Source: LMEP-6097 sp049314535 (GTDB lineage Bacteria; Cyanobacteriota; Vampirovibrionia; LMEP-6097). Taken from it: 14,861 bases of DNA. The number at the start of each line of letters is the position of its first letter. Within the stretch, counting starts at the first letter, position 1. Shown here one piece after another: positions 7,149 through 14,400 of the stretch. The notes beneath the pieces are model-generated. The model did no database searches. It had not been told where the DNA came from and saw only the letters and a program-made list of their open reading frames with translations. The position numbers were made by a program, and so were the translations under genes. Location: positions 1-14,861 of the forward strand of contig JBMOEX010000056.1 of NCBI GenBank assembly GCA_049314535.1. The letters are read 5' to 3'.

Positions 7149-7694
7149 ATGACTTTTATGTTAATTAGAGTTCTCAGCCTAGTCTTCATCTTAAGTTCTT
7201 GTTCTTTCGTGAATCCGAAGAGTCCTTCTCGGAAAATGCATTTTAAATTACCGAAAGATTATAAACAGATAAATTCTAGCTCTAAAAAAGATGGTTCTTT
7301 CGTTAAAGAATTCATCCCGAAATCAGAAGATCCACAGAATTGGAATAATATGATTCGCTACGTCTACCAGCCTACGAAAGCAGAGGTATATGAGCAGTTT
7401 AAAGAAATGGCTGATGTAATAGGAAAGGTTTGTGAAGAACCTTTCGTGCCGAAACCCTTTGCTGGTAAATTCGGTGGGGCAGAGGCTTTAAATGCTCTTA
7501 CCGCTTGTGGTAAGCATCCGAATACTAAACGTGGTGAAATCAGCCAGTATCTTATGGTTCAAGATACTGATGGCATACATAGTGTACAGAAAACAGTTCG
7601 CATTGAGCCTTTCAAGGAAAAAGAAGCTAATGCTGTAATTAAAGAAAATCTAAAAACCTGGAATGATTTTTTTCAGACTTTAAAATTTAAGTAA
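7149..7694 (+). CDS. Putative lipoprotein of unknown function
   Basis: The frame opens at a TTG (7095), but the first 18 residues from there are hydrophilic and would bury a lipobox. Starting at the ATG at 7149 gives a 181-residue protein with a short signal (MTFMLIRVLSLVFILSSC) ending in a lipobox LSSC, Cys18 being the lipidated residue. An ATG at 7158 is also possible. No clear ribosome binding site is seen for either. The mature protein begins SFVNPKSPSRKMHFKLPKDY, contains a W-N-N-M-I-R-Y-V-Y strand and two further Cys (in KVCEEPF and LTACGKH) that could form a disulfide, and ends in an amphipathic helix (NLKTWNDFFQTLKF). I recognise no named family. It is divergent from the LOV gene and may share its control region. 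After its stop, 67 bases separate it from the convergent carotenoid gene; they include an AT-rich stretch with a T-run but no convincing terminator. Confidence 0.75.
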   Translation: MTFMLIRVLSLVFILSSCSFVNPKSPSRKMHFKLPKDYKQINSSSKKDGSFVKEFIPKSEDPQNWNNMIRYVYQPTKAEVYEQFKEMADVIGKVCEEPFVPKPFAGKFGGAEALNALTACGKHPNTKRGEISQYLMVQDTDGIHSVQKTVRIEPFKEKEANAVIKENLKTWNDFFQTLKFK

Positions 7695-7761
7695 CCGATA
7701 GCATTCTAAATTTTTTTCTTCAGATTGAAATGATAAGAAATAAGTTCTGCACAGCAGTTTT

Positions 7762-8448
7762 CTATAAAAAATAGAAAAACATAATTAAAATCACCAAATA
7801 GCTAAAAGCTACACTAAATGAGCTTCTTGGGCTTTTAGCTAAACTTAGAATTAAGCTACAGGAAAAACTAATTAATAGCCATGCTAAATAATTACTTAGT
7901 GGTATCACATCATTAAACCAGTGCCAGTAATCAAGCTCAGCTGCGTGAGGCTCGATTAGATAGTCGATTAAAAGCATAAGCGCTGCTACTAGAGATGCTT
8001 TAAGTGCAGCAGCGGCGAACTGCTCCCAAACTCTAATTTTTGCGTTTTCGCCTTCCCTGAAAATCTTTAAAGGCAAGCTTCCTAGGAATTTGGTGATAAT
8101 TTCTTGGCTGGCATGTAGTAGTAGAAGCCAGTTCACGCCAATAATTAGAGGAATCTGAAAAACTTTAATACCTAATGTCTCAGCATAGAAGTAAGTGCCG
8201 AAAGGCCATCCCGAATATACTCCTAACCACTCCACCCCATAAAAGATGAAATATAAGGATAAATAGAGCCTATAGGGTATTTTTTCATTAAAGAATATGA
8301 TGAAAGCTGAGACTAGAAGGTTAATTGGTGAGAGGCTTAGGAAAAAAAGGCGATAGCCTGAATGAATGCCTAGAAAACCGATTAAATGAATTAATATTAA
8401 AAGAATTATTTTGCTAGAGTTTAAATTTAATTTCTTTAAAATAACCAT
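7762..8448 (-). CDS. CruF-like carotenoid biosynthesis membrane protein (DUF422)
   Basis: The 228-residue product is a polytopic membrane protein with about six or seven hydrophobic helices. Its signature is that of the CruF/bisanhydrobacterioruberin-hydratase family: E73 in GVEWLGVYSGWPFGTYFY (71-88), FQIPLIIGVNW (97-107), then DYLIEPHAAELDYWHW (162-177) and IPLSNYLAWLL (182-192). These match the E-x-x-G-V-x-x-G-x-P-F-G-x-Y and D-x-x-x-E-P / W-x-W / P-x-x-N-Y motifs. Family members add water across the terminal double bond of acyclic carotenoids, so the substrate here may be a lycopene- or rhodopin-like molecule, but no other carotenoid gene is in the window. Its ATG shares an A with the stop of the preceding gene (TAATG), which implies translational coupling. 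The C-terminus is a short hydrophobic tail (LIMFFYFL). The specific reaction is uncertain; the family assignment is good. Confidence 0.82.
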   Translation of the reverse strand: MVILKKLNLNSSKIILLILIHLIGFLGIHSGYRLFFLSLSPINLLVSAFIIFFNEKIPYRLYLSLYFIFYGVEWLGVYSGWPFGTYFYAETLGIKVFQIPLIIGVNWLLLLHASQEIITKFLGSLPLKIFREGENAKIRVWEQFAAAALKASLVAALMLLIDYLIEPHAAELDYWHWFNDVIPLSNYLAWLLISFSCSLILSLAKSPRSSFSVAFSYLVILIMFFYFL

Positions 8449-9671
8449 TAAAGTTCGTCTCTAATTAAAGTTACATATTTGCTTTGAATATCTTGAAAAA
8501 TACTCGGAGACAGCTGTTCTAAACTTTGGTCAGAACTGCGCTCTATTTTTTTTAACTGTAAAATATGATAGCCGTAATCTGAACTGATGATATTACTGAT
8601 CTGTAAAGGCTTTCTTAGTTTCATTACACCCTCACTAATATTCTTAGCATAGAAGTTATCTAAATTATTTACTGGAATCACCATATCAAAGATTACTAGG
8701 TCTTTAAATAAATCCTTAACTACTCTGTAACTAGGTTCTCGTATTAAAATCTTTTTTAAGTAGGAAATCTTTTCTATAGCCGATTCTGCTTCTTTGTCTA
8801 TATAGAACTGTCTGAAATAGTAATTCTCATGTGCTGCTAAATTATTTTTCTTGATATTTAAATACTCTTCTTGAACTTTAGCTTGAATTTTCTTTTTAAA
8901 CACTGGATCTGTATTAAAACGCTTTAAAAATATTTTCTCTGCAAGGCTATCTTTAACTAATTCAGATTTAGTATAAAAAACTAAATCCTCTAAATCTAAA
9001 TCATAGTTAAGAAGCCGATCTTTAAAAGCCTGTTTACCTCCCAGTTTCGTTTCGTAGAGATAAAGTTTCTCTAAAATCGCGGCATCATCAGGAATTACAG
9101 CTAATTTATTTGCTTTATGTAAGATTTTAAGGCGTTTATTATAATCATTTACTATTCTCGGTGCTAGTTCTAGATCGAAATATTTTATGAAAACTAAGCG
9201 CTCATAAAAATCCTTCTGTAGCTCTTCTAATGGAAGATCTTTGCTTCTTAAATATTCATCTAACTGCGCTTGGCTATGAAAATTATTTACTAAATATTCT
9301 TTCCAAGTTGCCCTTAAAACTTCTGGGCTCACTGAAATATCCTTCATGCGGCAGTAATTAAATATTTCATTTTTAATTTCCCTGTTTTCGCGGTCAGTGG
9401 TCTTCCTCAGCCTTGAAATTGCACGTTGTGCAGTGGTCTCTGACTGGGTTTCTGTGAGTGAGTCTGAGAAAAGTTTTTCAAGGCAGAAATTTTTGTAGGC
9501 TATGACTATTCTGTTAAGCTTTACCTGATTTACAGCTAAGGGATGAGCTTGAGCATTTATGCTGCTGTCTTTTGAACTCGCTATCTCAGCCTGAGCGACT
9601 AAAGTTGATAGCGAAAAAAAAACTATATAGAAAAAATTTTTTAAAACAGCTAAGCTTATAATTCTTGTCAT
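8448..9671 (-). CDS. SurA/PpiC-like periplasmic peptidyl-prolyl isomerase or chaperone
   Basis: The 407-residue protein has an N-terminal signal peptide (hydrophobic core around 11-25, likely cleavage after VAQA, residue 28), so it is exported. Two SurA-N-like segments are visible: SQAQLDEYLRSKDLPLEELQ followed by KDFYERLVFIKYF (133-165), and a similar KQAFKDRL-LNYDLDLEDL (213-230) stretch. A parvulin-like region follows (about 283-378), ending in LRKPLQISNIISSDYGYHIL (352-371), which corresponds to the conserved iS-x-P-v-x-t-x-x-G-Y-H-i-l end of the fold. The catalytic core of active parvulins, with its GGDLG stretch, is not evident, so it may act as a holdase rather than an isomerase. It probably helps fold or deliver outer-membrane or surface proteins. 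It is the first gene of a two-gene unit with the CruF-like protein; that pairing is unexpected. No good ribosome binding site precedes the ATG at 9671. Confidence 0.78.
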   Translation of the reverse strand: MTRIISLAVLKNFFYIVFFSLSTLVAQAEIASSKDSSINAQAHPLAVNQVKLNRIVIAYKNFCLEKLFSDSLTETQSETTAQRAISRLRKTTDRENREIKNEIFNYCRMKDISVSPEVLRATWKEYLVNNFHSQAQLDEYLRSKDLPLEELQKDFYERLVFIKYFDLELAPRIVNDYNKRLKILHKANKLAVIPDDAAILEKLYLYETKLGGKQAFKDRLLNYDLDLEDLVFYTKSELVKDSLAEKIFLKRFNTDPVFKKKIQAKVQEEYLNIKKNNLAAHENYYFRQFYIDKEAESAIEKISYLKKILIREPSYRVVKDLFKDLVIFDMVIPVNNLDNFYAKNISEGVMKLRKPLQISNIISSDYGYHILQLKKIERSSDQSLEQLSPSIFQDIQSKYVTLIRDEL

Positions 9672-9708
9672 TGGGCTTTAGGAAAACTCTATTCAGCTAC
9701 TGCCCCCA

Positions 9709-9714
9709 ATTATA
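9709..9714 (-). promoter_or_regulatory. Candidate -10 box for the SurA-like/CruF-like unit
   Basis: A perfect TATAAT reads on the minus strand at 9714-9709, 38 bases before the ATG at 9671. No recognisable -35 lies 16-18 bases away (the sequence there reads GATGAA or similar). The 78-base gap 9672-9749 is shared with the divergent ABC ATPase gene. Confidence 0.33.
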
Positions 9715-9749
9715 CTTTAAAATAGAACTTATTCATCTAAGCAGAGTTT

Positions 9750-10511
9750 ATGAATACCAGCATATTAGAAATAAAAGATTTAGAAATTTACTTTCCGCAG
9801 AATAAATTCACGGCAGTGAAAGGCATTAGCTTTGAGATAAAAGCAGGTGAGATAGTCGCTTTAGTGGGTGAGAGTGGCAGTGGTAAGTCTTTGACTGCTT
9901 CAAGCATTATAGGATTAGCTCCTCATACAGCTGATCTTAAAGGGCAGATTATTTATAAGGGTCGAAACCTTTACCCTGATTACCCAAGAGAGCTTAGAGG
10001 TAAAGATATTTCTTTAATCCCCCAAGACACGCTTAGCTCCCTAAATCCAGTCTTTAAAGTCGGAGATCAGGTCTATGAAGCTTTAGACATCTGGAATAAA
10101 GATCTTTCTAAAGCTGAAAAAAAATCTAAGGTATTAGAAACTTTCTCTATGACAGGTATTTCTGATCCTGAAAGATGTTATCGTGCTTATCCTCATGAGA
10201 TTTCTGGTGGCATGAGGCAGCGAGCGATGATAGCTATGGCTATTATGAATGAACCAGAGATTCTTATCGCCGATGAAGCCACTACCGCATTAGATGTAAC
10301 AGTGCAGGCGCTTATTATTAAACTTTTAAAAGACTTAAAGAAGACTATTCTGTTTATTACCCATGATTTAGGTGTAGTCGCAGAAATCGCTGATAGAGTG
10401 ATAGTCATGAGGCATGGTGAAATAGTTGAAAACAGAGATGTATTTTCATTATTTAGTAAGCCAGATTCAGAATATACTAAGAAATTATTAGCAGAGATGC
10501 CGAAACTTTAA
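9750..10511 (+). CDS. DppD/OppD-type peptide ABC transporter ATP-binding protein (orphan, short)
   Basis: This 253-residue cytoplasmic ATPase would energise uptake or export of a peptide or nickel-type substrate. All nucleotide-binding elements are present: Walker A GESGSGKS (40-47), Q-loop Q92 in LIPQDTLSSLNP (89-100), signature ISGGMRQR (151-158), Walker B ILIADE (171-176), D-loop and switch H205. The LIPQDTLSSLNPVFKVGDQ stretch and ISGGMRQRAMIAMAI are typical of the dipeptide/oligopeptide subfamily (DppD, OppD, NikD). The protein stops soon after the EYTKKLLAEMP segment and lacks the C-terminal extension with its Cys cluster that most DppD/OppD proteins carry (about 70 residues more). No permease, binding protein or second ATPase is beside it, so partners must be elsewhere or just beyond this window. 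No strong binding site precedes the ATG. A weak hairpin follows the stop. Confidence 0.9.
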   Translation: MNTSILEIKDLEIYFPQNKFTAVKGISFEIKAGEIVALVGESGSGKSLTASSIIGLAPHTADLKGQIIYKGRNLYPDYPRELRGKDISLIPQDTLSSLNPVFKVGDQVYEALDIWNKDLSKAEKKSKVLETFSMTGISDPERCYRAYPHEISGGMRQRAMIAMAIMNEPEILIADEATTALDVTVQALIIKLLKDLKKTILFITHDLGVVAEIADRVIVMRHGEIVENRDVFSLFSKPDSEYTKKLLAEMPKL

Positions 10512-10594
10512 GGGCTCTTAACCCTCTATTAATTTTATTTGTTTAAGTAGATAACTAGGTCTATCTGTGTATTCAGAAGTCCTGGTGTTAAATT

Positions 10595-12328
10595 ATGGTT
10601 AATTTCAGATCTATCCCAAGCTTCAATGTACCTATGATTTTCGCAGCAGAATCTAATGGAACTTTACCCGAAAGTGTACGGGATAGGCTTACTCCTGGTG
10701 AGCAAAAAAGATTACTAGAAATTATAGTAGGATTTGAAAAAGATCCTAAGAACTTACAAGCTAAACAGGATAAATATCCCGAATTAATGGAGCTTTACTA
10801 TAAAGGGATTGGGCTTAAAAAAGATGGTACAGGTACTATTCCTCCAGAAAAGCAAAATTACAGAGCGGCTTTCGAACTCGCTGATTTAATTAATGATGCG
10901 ATTTTACAAGATCAACAAAATATACGTGGTGGTTATAGTTCTGATCAACTTCGGGCTGCACTCAAGCTACAGGATAAGCTTCGTGAAGATTTAGAAAAAA
11001 CTGATTTTGACAGATTATTACAAATAGACCGCGGTGAAGATAATACGATAAGTGGGGATCAGAAGCAATACCAGACGGAGAAAATAACTTCTTATTTAGC
11101 TACGTATAATAGCGATTTTCAGAAGATATTTAAGGACCTAGCAGGAAGTAAGAGAGTTGAGCAATTAACTGCTTCTCAACAAGAGAAACTTGCAGACTTA
11201 AGAAAATTATCTGATGGAAAAGATGGTCAGGCTATTTTAAATACGATTTTAAGCACATTTAAGGAATTTAAAGATTATAGTTTTACGGATGCTAAGCTGA
11301 CGACGATGAAATGCACTCCTGACAGACCATTAACACCACAAGCAACGGGGACATCTGCTTTTGGTAATTGGGTAACCGCTGGATCATCTGGAAGAGATGG
11401 TGATAGATCGTCTGGGAGATCTAGGTTTGAGGATGACGACGACGGAAGATCATCATCTAGATCACGTAGATCTAGTAACGATTGTTGTGATATCCTTGAA
11501 AGAATTTTAGCGAGGCTTGAGGGAATGATTAACCCTGGTAATAACAACAGGTATAACAACGGCAATAACAGCTATAACAACTGGAATAGAGGCAATGGTA
11601 GAAATAACTACTCTAATAATTGTAACTGTGGTAGCTGCCCTAGCTGCTTTAACAACGGGAACAATGGTAATAACTGGAATAATGGTAATAACGGCAATAA
11701 CGGCAATAATGATGATGGGATACCACCTACTCTTCGAGCTATTGGTTATGGCATAAATAATATAGGACTTCCACTTGCAAACCTGCTTGGTCTTGGTAAC
11801 AACAACCGAAATGGTTGCTGCTATCCACCAACAGGGGGATCACCTGGTTATTGTCCTCCGCCTTCTCAGCCACCTGGTTATTGTCCTCCCACGCCGTATT
11901 ATGTCGGTGGTAATACATGGTCTTGGGGTGGAGCAAATGGCGCTCAGACTCTCTCAAATAATCCAGGGGGTTCTTTCTCTTCTAGCAATAATTTTCCTTA
12001 TAGTCCTTATAACCCGATAAATATTGAGTTTAACCCTATAATTAATAATAATCCTTCTGTAATAAGTGATAATACTGCTGGAAGTTCGGCTAGAAGTGAC
12101 AGTAGAAGTAGAAGTAGCAGTAGAAGTAGAAGTGCTGCGCAAAATTATAATAGTAATATAAACCCAATAAGAAATACTTCTGTTAATGTAAATGATGTTA
12201 GAAATAATAATCCAATAAGAAATACTTCTGTATATGATGTTAGAAATAATTATATAAGCGCAACTAGAAATACTCATGTACAAGCTAATAACTGGCCTAC
12301 TGTTTATCCTAGGTACTATAAGGGCTGA
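10595..12328 (+). CDS. Low-complexity Asn/Gly-rich protein with RS repeats and Cys cluster
   Basis: I do not recognise the 577-residue protein. Residues 1-240 are an ordinary-looking, mostly helical, charged region (RLTPGEQKRLLEIIVGFEKD and onward). From 250 it changes to low complexity. In order there are Arg/Ser/Asp runs (GRSSSRSRRSS, 284-294), a CCDILERILARLEG helix (297-310), an Asn/Gly/Tyr tract (314-373) broken by CNCGSCPSC (343-351), a short hydrophobic helix (about 387-400), a Cys/Pro region with a repeated PPGYCPP-like unit (410-433), an Asn/Pro/Ser stretch, an RS run (499-513) and a C-terminal tandem repeat of NPIRNTSV...DVRNN. It has 11 Cys. No signal peptide or lipobox is seen at the start, MVNFRSIPSFNVPMIFAAES. 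It could be a surface, matrix or condensate-forming protein, but that is a guess. It is the first of three low-complexity genes in a row on this strand. Confidence 0.82.
   Translation: MVNFRSIPSFNVPMIFAAESNGTLPESVRDRLTPGEQKRLLEIIVGFEKDPKNLQAKQDKYPELMELYYKGIGLKKDGTGTIPPEKQNYRAAFELADLINDAILQDQQNIRGGYSSDQLRAALKLQDKLREDLEKTDFDRLLQIDRGEDNTISGDQKQYQTEKITSYLATYNSDFQKIFKDLAGSKRVEQLTASQQEKLADLRKLSDGKDGQAILNTILSTFKEFKDYSFTDAKLTTMKCTPDRPLTPQATGTSAFGNWVTAGSSGRDGDRSSGRSRFEDDDDGRSSSRSRRSSNDCCDILERILARLEGMINPGNNNRYNNGNNSYNNWNRGNGRNNYSNNCNCGSCPSCFNNGNNGNNWNNGNNGNNGNNDDGIPPTLRAIGYGINNIGLPLANLLGLGNNNRNGCCYPPTGGSPGYCPPPSQPPGYCPPTPYYVGGNTWSWGGANGAQTLSNNPGGSFSSSNNFPYSPYNPINIEFNPIINNNPSVISDNTAGSSARSDSRSRSSSRSRSAAQNYNSNINPIRNTSVNVNDVRNNNPIRNTSVYDVRNNYISATRNTHVQANNWPTVYPRYYKG
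12095..12133 (+). repeat. AGT/AGA triplet repeat encoding RS dipeptides
   Basis: Within the low-complexity gene, near-perfect AGTAGA hexamers (with AGTGAC and AGTAGC variants) encode alternating Ser-Arg over about 13 residues. The repeat is likely to slip during replication, so its length may vary between strains. Confidence 0.7.
12161..12250 (+). repeat. In-frame tandem repeat (48 + 42 bases)
   Basis: Two adjacent units, 12161-12208 and 12209-12250, both encode NPIRNTSV followed by DVRNN. The first has two extra codons. A decayed third unit, RNTHV, follows at about 12265-12280. The high DNA identity between the two units suggests recent duplication at the C-terminus of the Asn-rich protein. 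Confidence 0.75.
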
Positions 12329-12572
12329 CACGCCTAAGAGAATTTTAATATTGCGTAAGAAAAGAGTATAGGAAAAGCGCAAAGAGACATTATTCGCGAA
12401 TGTGATCGCAGTCTTATTTTTAGCCCTGCGAGCCTGCGACAGGTAAAAACGCAGAAATTTTAGTTCGACAGCATATCACGAGGCTGATGTCGGAGTTTTC
12501 ACTAAAACTCTTAACCAATCTTTAACTTTAATTGTTAACAGTATAAGTATATAGACACTATATGAGAATGCC
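12329..12572. other. Hairpin-rich intergenic region
   Basis: These 244 bases contain no supported gene but much potential structure. There is a 10-base palindrome ATTCGCGAAT with one arm interrupted (around 12391-12400), TCGCAG (12406-12411) pairing with CTGCGA (12426-12431), a second CTGCGA (12434-12439) that can pair with CGCAG at 12450-12454, a small CCTG-CGA-CAGG hairpin (12433-12443), the 25-base repeat, and a perfect GAGTTTT-CACT-AAAACTC hairpin (12493-12510). The arms compete, as in some regulatory RNAs or palindromic repeat elements. The region is also more GC-rich than its surroundings. It could be a leader of the next gene, a 3' structure of the previous one, or a degraded repeat element. 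Confidence 0.5.
12446..12470 (+). repeat. Dispersed 25-base repeat, copy 2
   Basis: AAAACGCAGAAATT-TT-AGTTCG-A-CA matches 1306-1330 at 22 of 25 bases in the same orientation. This copy is 102 bases before the next ATG and is followed by CGACAGC...GCTGATGTCG, an imperfect inverted repeat that is not conserved at copy 1. Confidence 0.55.
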
Positions 12573-14201
12573 ATGGTAGATTTAAGCGTTTTACGTACAT
12601 TTAATCCTGTTGACCCTAGCGTTACTAAGAATAGTAGCGGTGAGGGTATTACTTTTCAATCAGAGTTAGATACCTCACTGAGTGCTGATGAACTTGCACG
12701 AAAGATTCAAACGAAAGCAGCAACGTTAGAAGATAAAGCGAAGCAGCTTGAACTTGTAGAAAGATCAATTGCATACATTCGAGCAAAAGGTGATAGTGAC
12801 TTATCTTTAAAGGTATACGAAAACCTAAAAGATGAAGATAAAAAGAATGGATCTCTAGATGTATTTGGGACAGCAGATCAAGTACCAGATATTGTAAACA
12901 AGAGTGCTCCTGCCCAAGTCGCTTGGGAGAAAATGGCGTCTGGTGCAGCTTATGATTATATTGAACAGAATAAGACCTCCATTGCGAAAGATCTACAATC
13001 TGCTCGTAGTAAGGCAGGTGATAAGAAGATTTTAAAAATTGCTGATAATCCAGCTTTAGTTAATTTAAAAAAACAGTTACTGGAAAGTGGTATGTCACCT
13101 GAAGAAGCCGATAAAGACATATCTAAAATGCTGCAAGAAACTAACGACTCTAATGGCAAGAGTTTACTTGCAAAAGATGAAAGCGTTAAGATCGAAATTG
13201 AAAGCTCTTCGACTACTTCATCTAATCGTGAACCTAAAACACTAGAGGAATTTAAGAGTCAATTAATTACAGAAATTAATAAACCAGGAACGACCCCAGA
13301 ACAAGTGAAAGCAATCTTGAGCAGGTCTGTTGATAAATTTGAAAAATTCAGACCAAAAGATAATATAGAACCTGAAATATTTTATAGCGAACAGATGCAA
13401 GACGTCTTAAAAAGATCTGATAACTATAAGGATTATAGTGTCGCTGCTACTGCTTCTTTGAGGAAAGAAGGAGGATTAATTAAAACTACCAATAAGGAAG
13501 TCTTTGTGAATCGAGATGGGAAATTTGTTAATGATGAGGGTAGGATATACAAGGTCGTAGATGACGAAATCGAAGTAAATGGTAAAAAGATAAATATAAA
13601 AGACATAAAAGCATCAGAGCCAAAGATTAGTATTGTTATGGATCAAGATCGGGCTAAAGTGGAGAATAAGACCTTAGAATTAGGTGGACTATATATAGAA
13701 GATCAAAAATTAGTACATAAAGCTAGGGGTGATCAATACGCCCAAGACAGACTAGATGATCGCAAGGGTATTTTAGATGAAGCGAGGGCTGCTGTAAAAG
13801 CAAAACGTGACAGAGAAGGCAAGAGTGGCAGCAATGACACGCTCACGTCAATAATAGGAATTGTCAGTGCCTTAGCAACTATAGTTGCAGCTCTGAGTGG
13901 TGGTGGAAGAACCACTAGTATAACGGGTGGTGCAGACTATAACGGTCAGAACGGTTATGGATATGGTTCTTATGGTCAAAATGGTGGTGGTGACCCTCGT
14001 ATTTCAGATAAATATGGTTATAACAGAGGCTACCAAGCGACAATCGATGCAGCCTATGAACGTTCAAATCAATATTTAAGCACTATGCAATTCAATCCTT
14101 ATCTTCCTCCAGGAGTGACTAATACCGCAGTGAGTACAAGAGCAAGGACCATTAGGAATGCTGGTATGGACGTAATTCAAGGGCGACCACCTAGGGTCTA
14201 A
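12573..14201 (+). CDS. Hypothetical coiled protein with one hydrophobic segment and Gly/Tyr-rich tail
   Basis: The 542-residue protein matches no family I know. Residues 30-90 and 125-260 are rich in Lys, Glu, Ala and Leu and look like long helices or coiled coils. Residues 300-385 are more strand-like, with FVNRDGKFVNDEGRIYKVVDDE (311-332) and IEVNGKKINIKDI, suggesting short beta repeats. A basic/acidic helix (388-415) precedes a single hydrophobic segment LTSIIGIVSALATIVAAL (424-441), then a Gly/Tyr/Asn/Gln-rich stretch (443-485) with YNGQNGYGYGSYGQN, and a C-terminal helical part ending RPPRV. There is no N-terminal signal, so if it is membrane-inserted it is through the late segment. Its start, MVDLSVLRTFNPVD, resembles the start of the preceding low-complexity protein. 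The start codon has no clear binding site. A surface or secreted role is plausible but unsupported by any domain. Confidence 0.8.
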   Translation: MVDLSVLRTFNPVDPSVTKNSSGEGITFQSELDTSLSADELARKIQTKAATLEDKAKQLELVERSIAYIRAKGDSDLSLKVYENLKDEDKKNGSLDVFGTADQVPDIVNKSAPAQVAWEKMASGAAYDYIEQNKTSIAKDLQSARSKAGDKKILKIADNPALVNLKKQLLESGMSPEEADKDISKMLQETNDSNGKSLLAKDESVKIEIESSSTTSSNREPKTLEEFKSQLITEINKPGTTPEQVKAILSRSVDKFEKFRPKDNIEPEIFYSEQMQDVLKRSDNYKDYSVAATASLRKEGGLIKTTNKEVFVNRDGKFVNDEGRIYKVVDDEIEVNGKKINIKDIKASEPKISIVMDQDRAKVENKTLELGGLYIEDQKLVHKARGDQYAQDRLDDRKGILDEARAAVKAKRDREGKSGSNDTLTSIIGIVSALATIVAALSGGGRTTSITGGADYNGQNGYGYGSYGQNGGGDPRISDKYGYNRGYQATIDAAYERSNQYLSTMQFNPYLPPGVTNTAVSTRARTIRNAGMDVIQGRPPRV

Positions 14202-14216
14202 TCGAGGGATCTATAC

Positions 14217-14251
14217 TTAGAATTACTTATTAGATTTAAAAATAATTCTAA
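14217..14251. repeat. Inverted repeat TTAGAATTA / TAATTCTAA
   Basis: Perfect 9-base arms at 14217-14225 and 14243-14251 enclose 17 AT-rich bases, starting 16 bases after the preceding stop codon. It is too AT-rich and lacks a clean T-run on the plus strand, so it is a weak terminator at best. It could instead be an operator for the next gene. The rest of 14252-14400 shows only a good ribosome binding site before the next gene. Confidence 0.35.
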
Positions 14252-14400
14252 ATAAAATAAAATTTAAACCACTTAAAACCCTCTCCCAATAGGTATTACA
14301 TGTAAATTTCTAAATCAACTCTCCTTTATATAAGCACAAGAACGAAAAGAAAGTTCTAAAAAGCATTAGGGGTAAAGCTTTTAAAAAAGGAGATTGTAAG

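Noticed and set aside
7756..7780. TTTTCTAT / ATAGAAAA inverted repeat at the end of the CruF-like gene
   Set aside because: AT-only stem overlapping the stop codon, without a T-run in either direction; expected by chance in this composition.
10511..10525. AGGG...CCCT hairpin after the ABC ATPase gene as a terminator
   Set aside because: The stem is only four base pairs and the T-run after it is weak; not enough to call.
11954..12382. Minus-strand 142-codon open frame rich in Ile, Ser and Thr
   Set aside because: It is antisense to the Asn/Ser/Arg repeats of the plus-strand gene. Its composition is a by-product of those triplet repeats, and it has no start signal.
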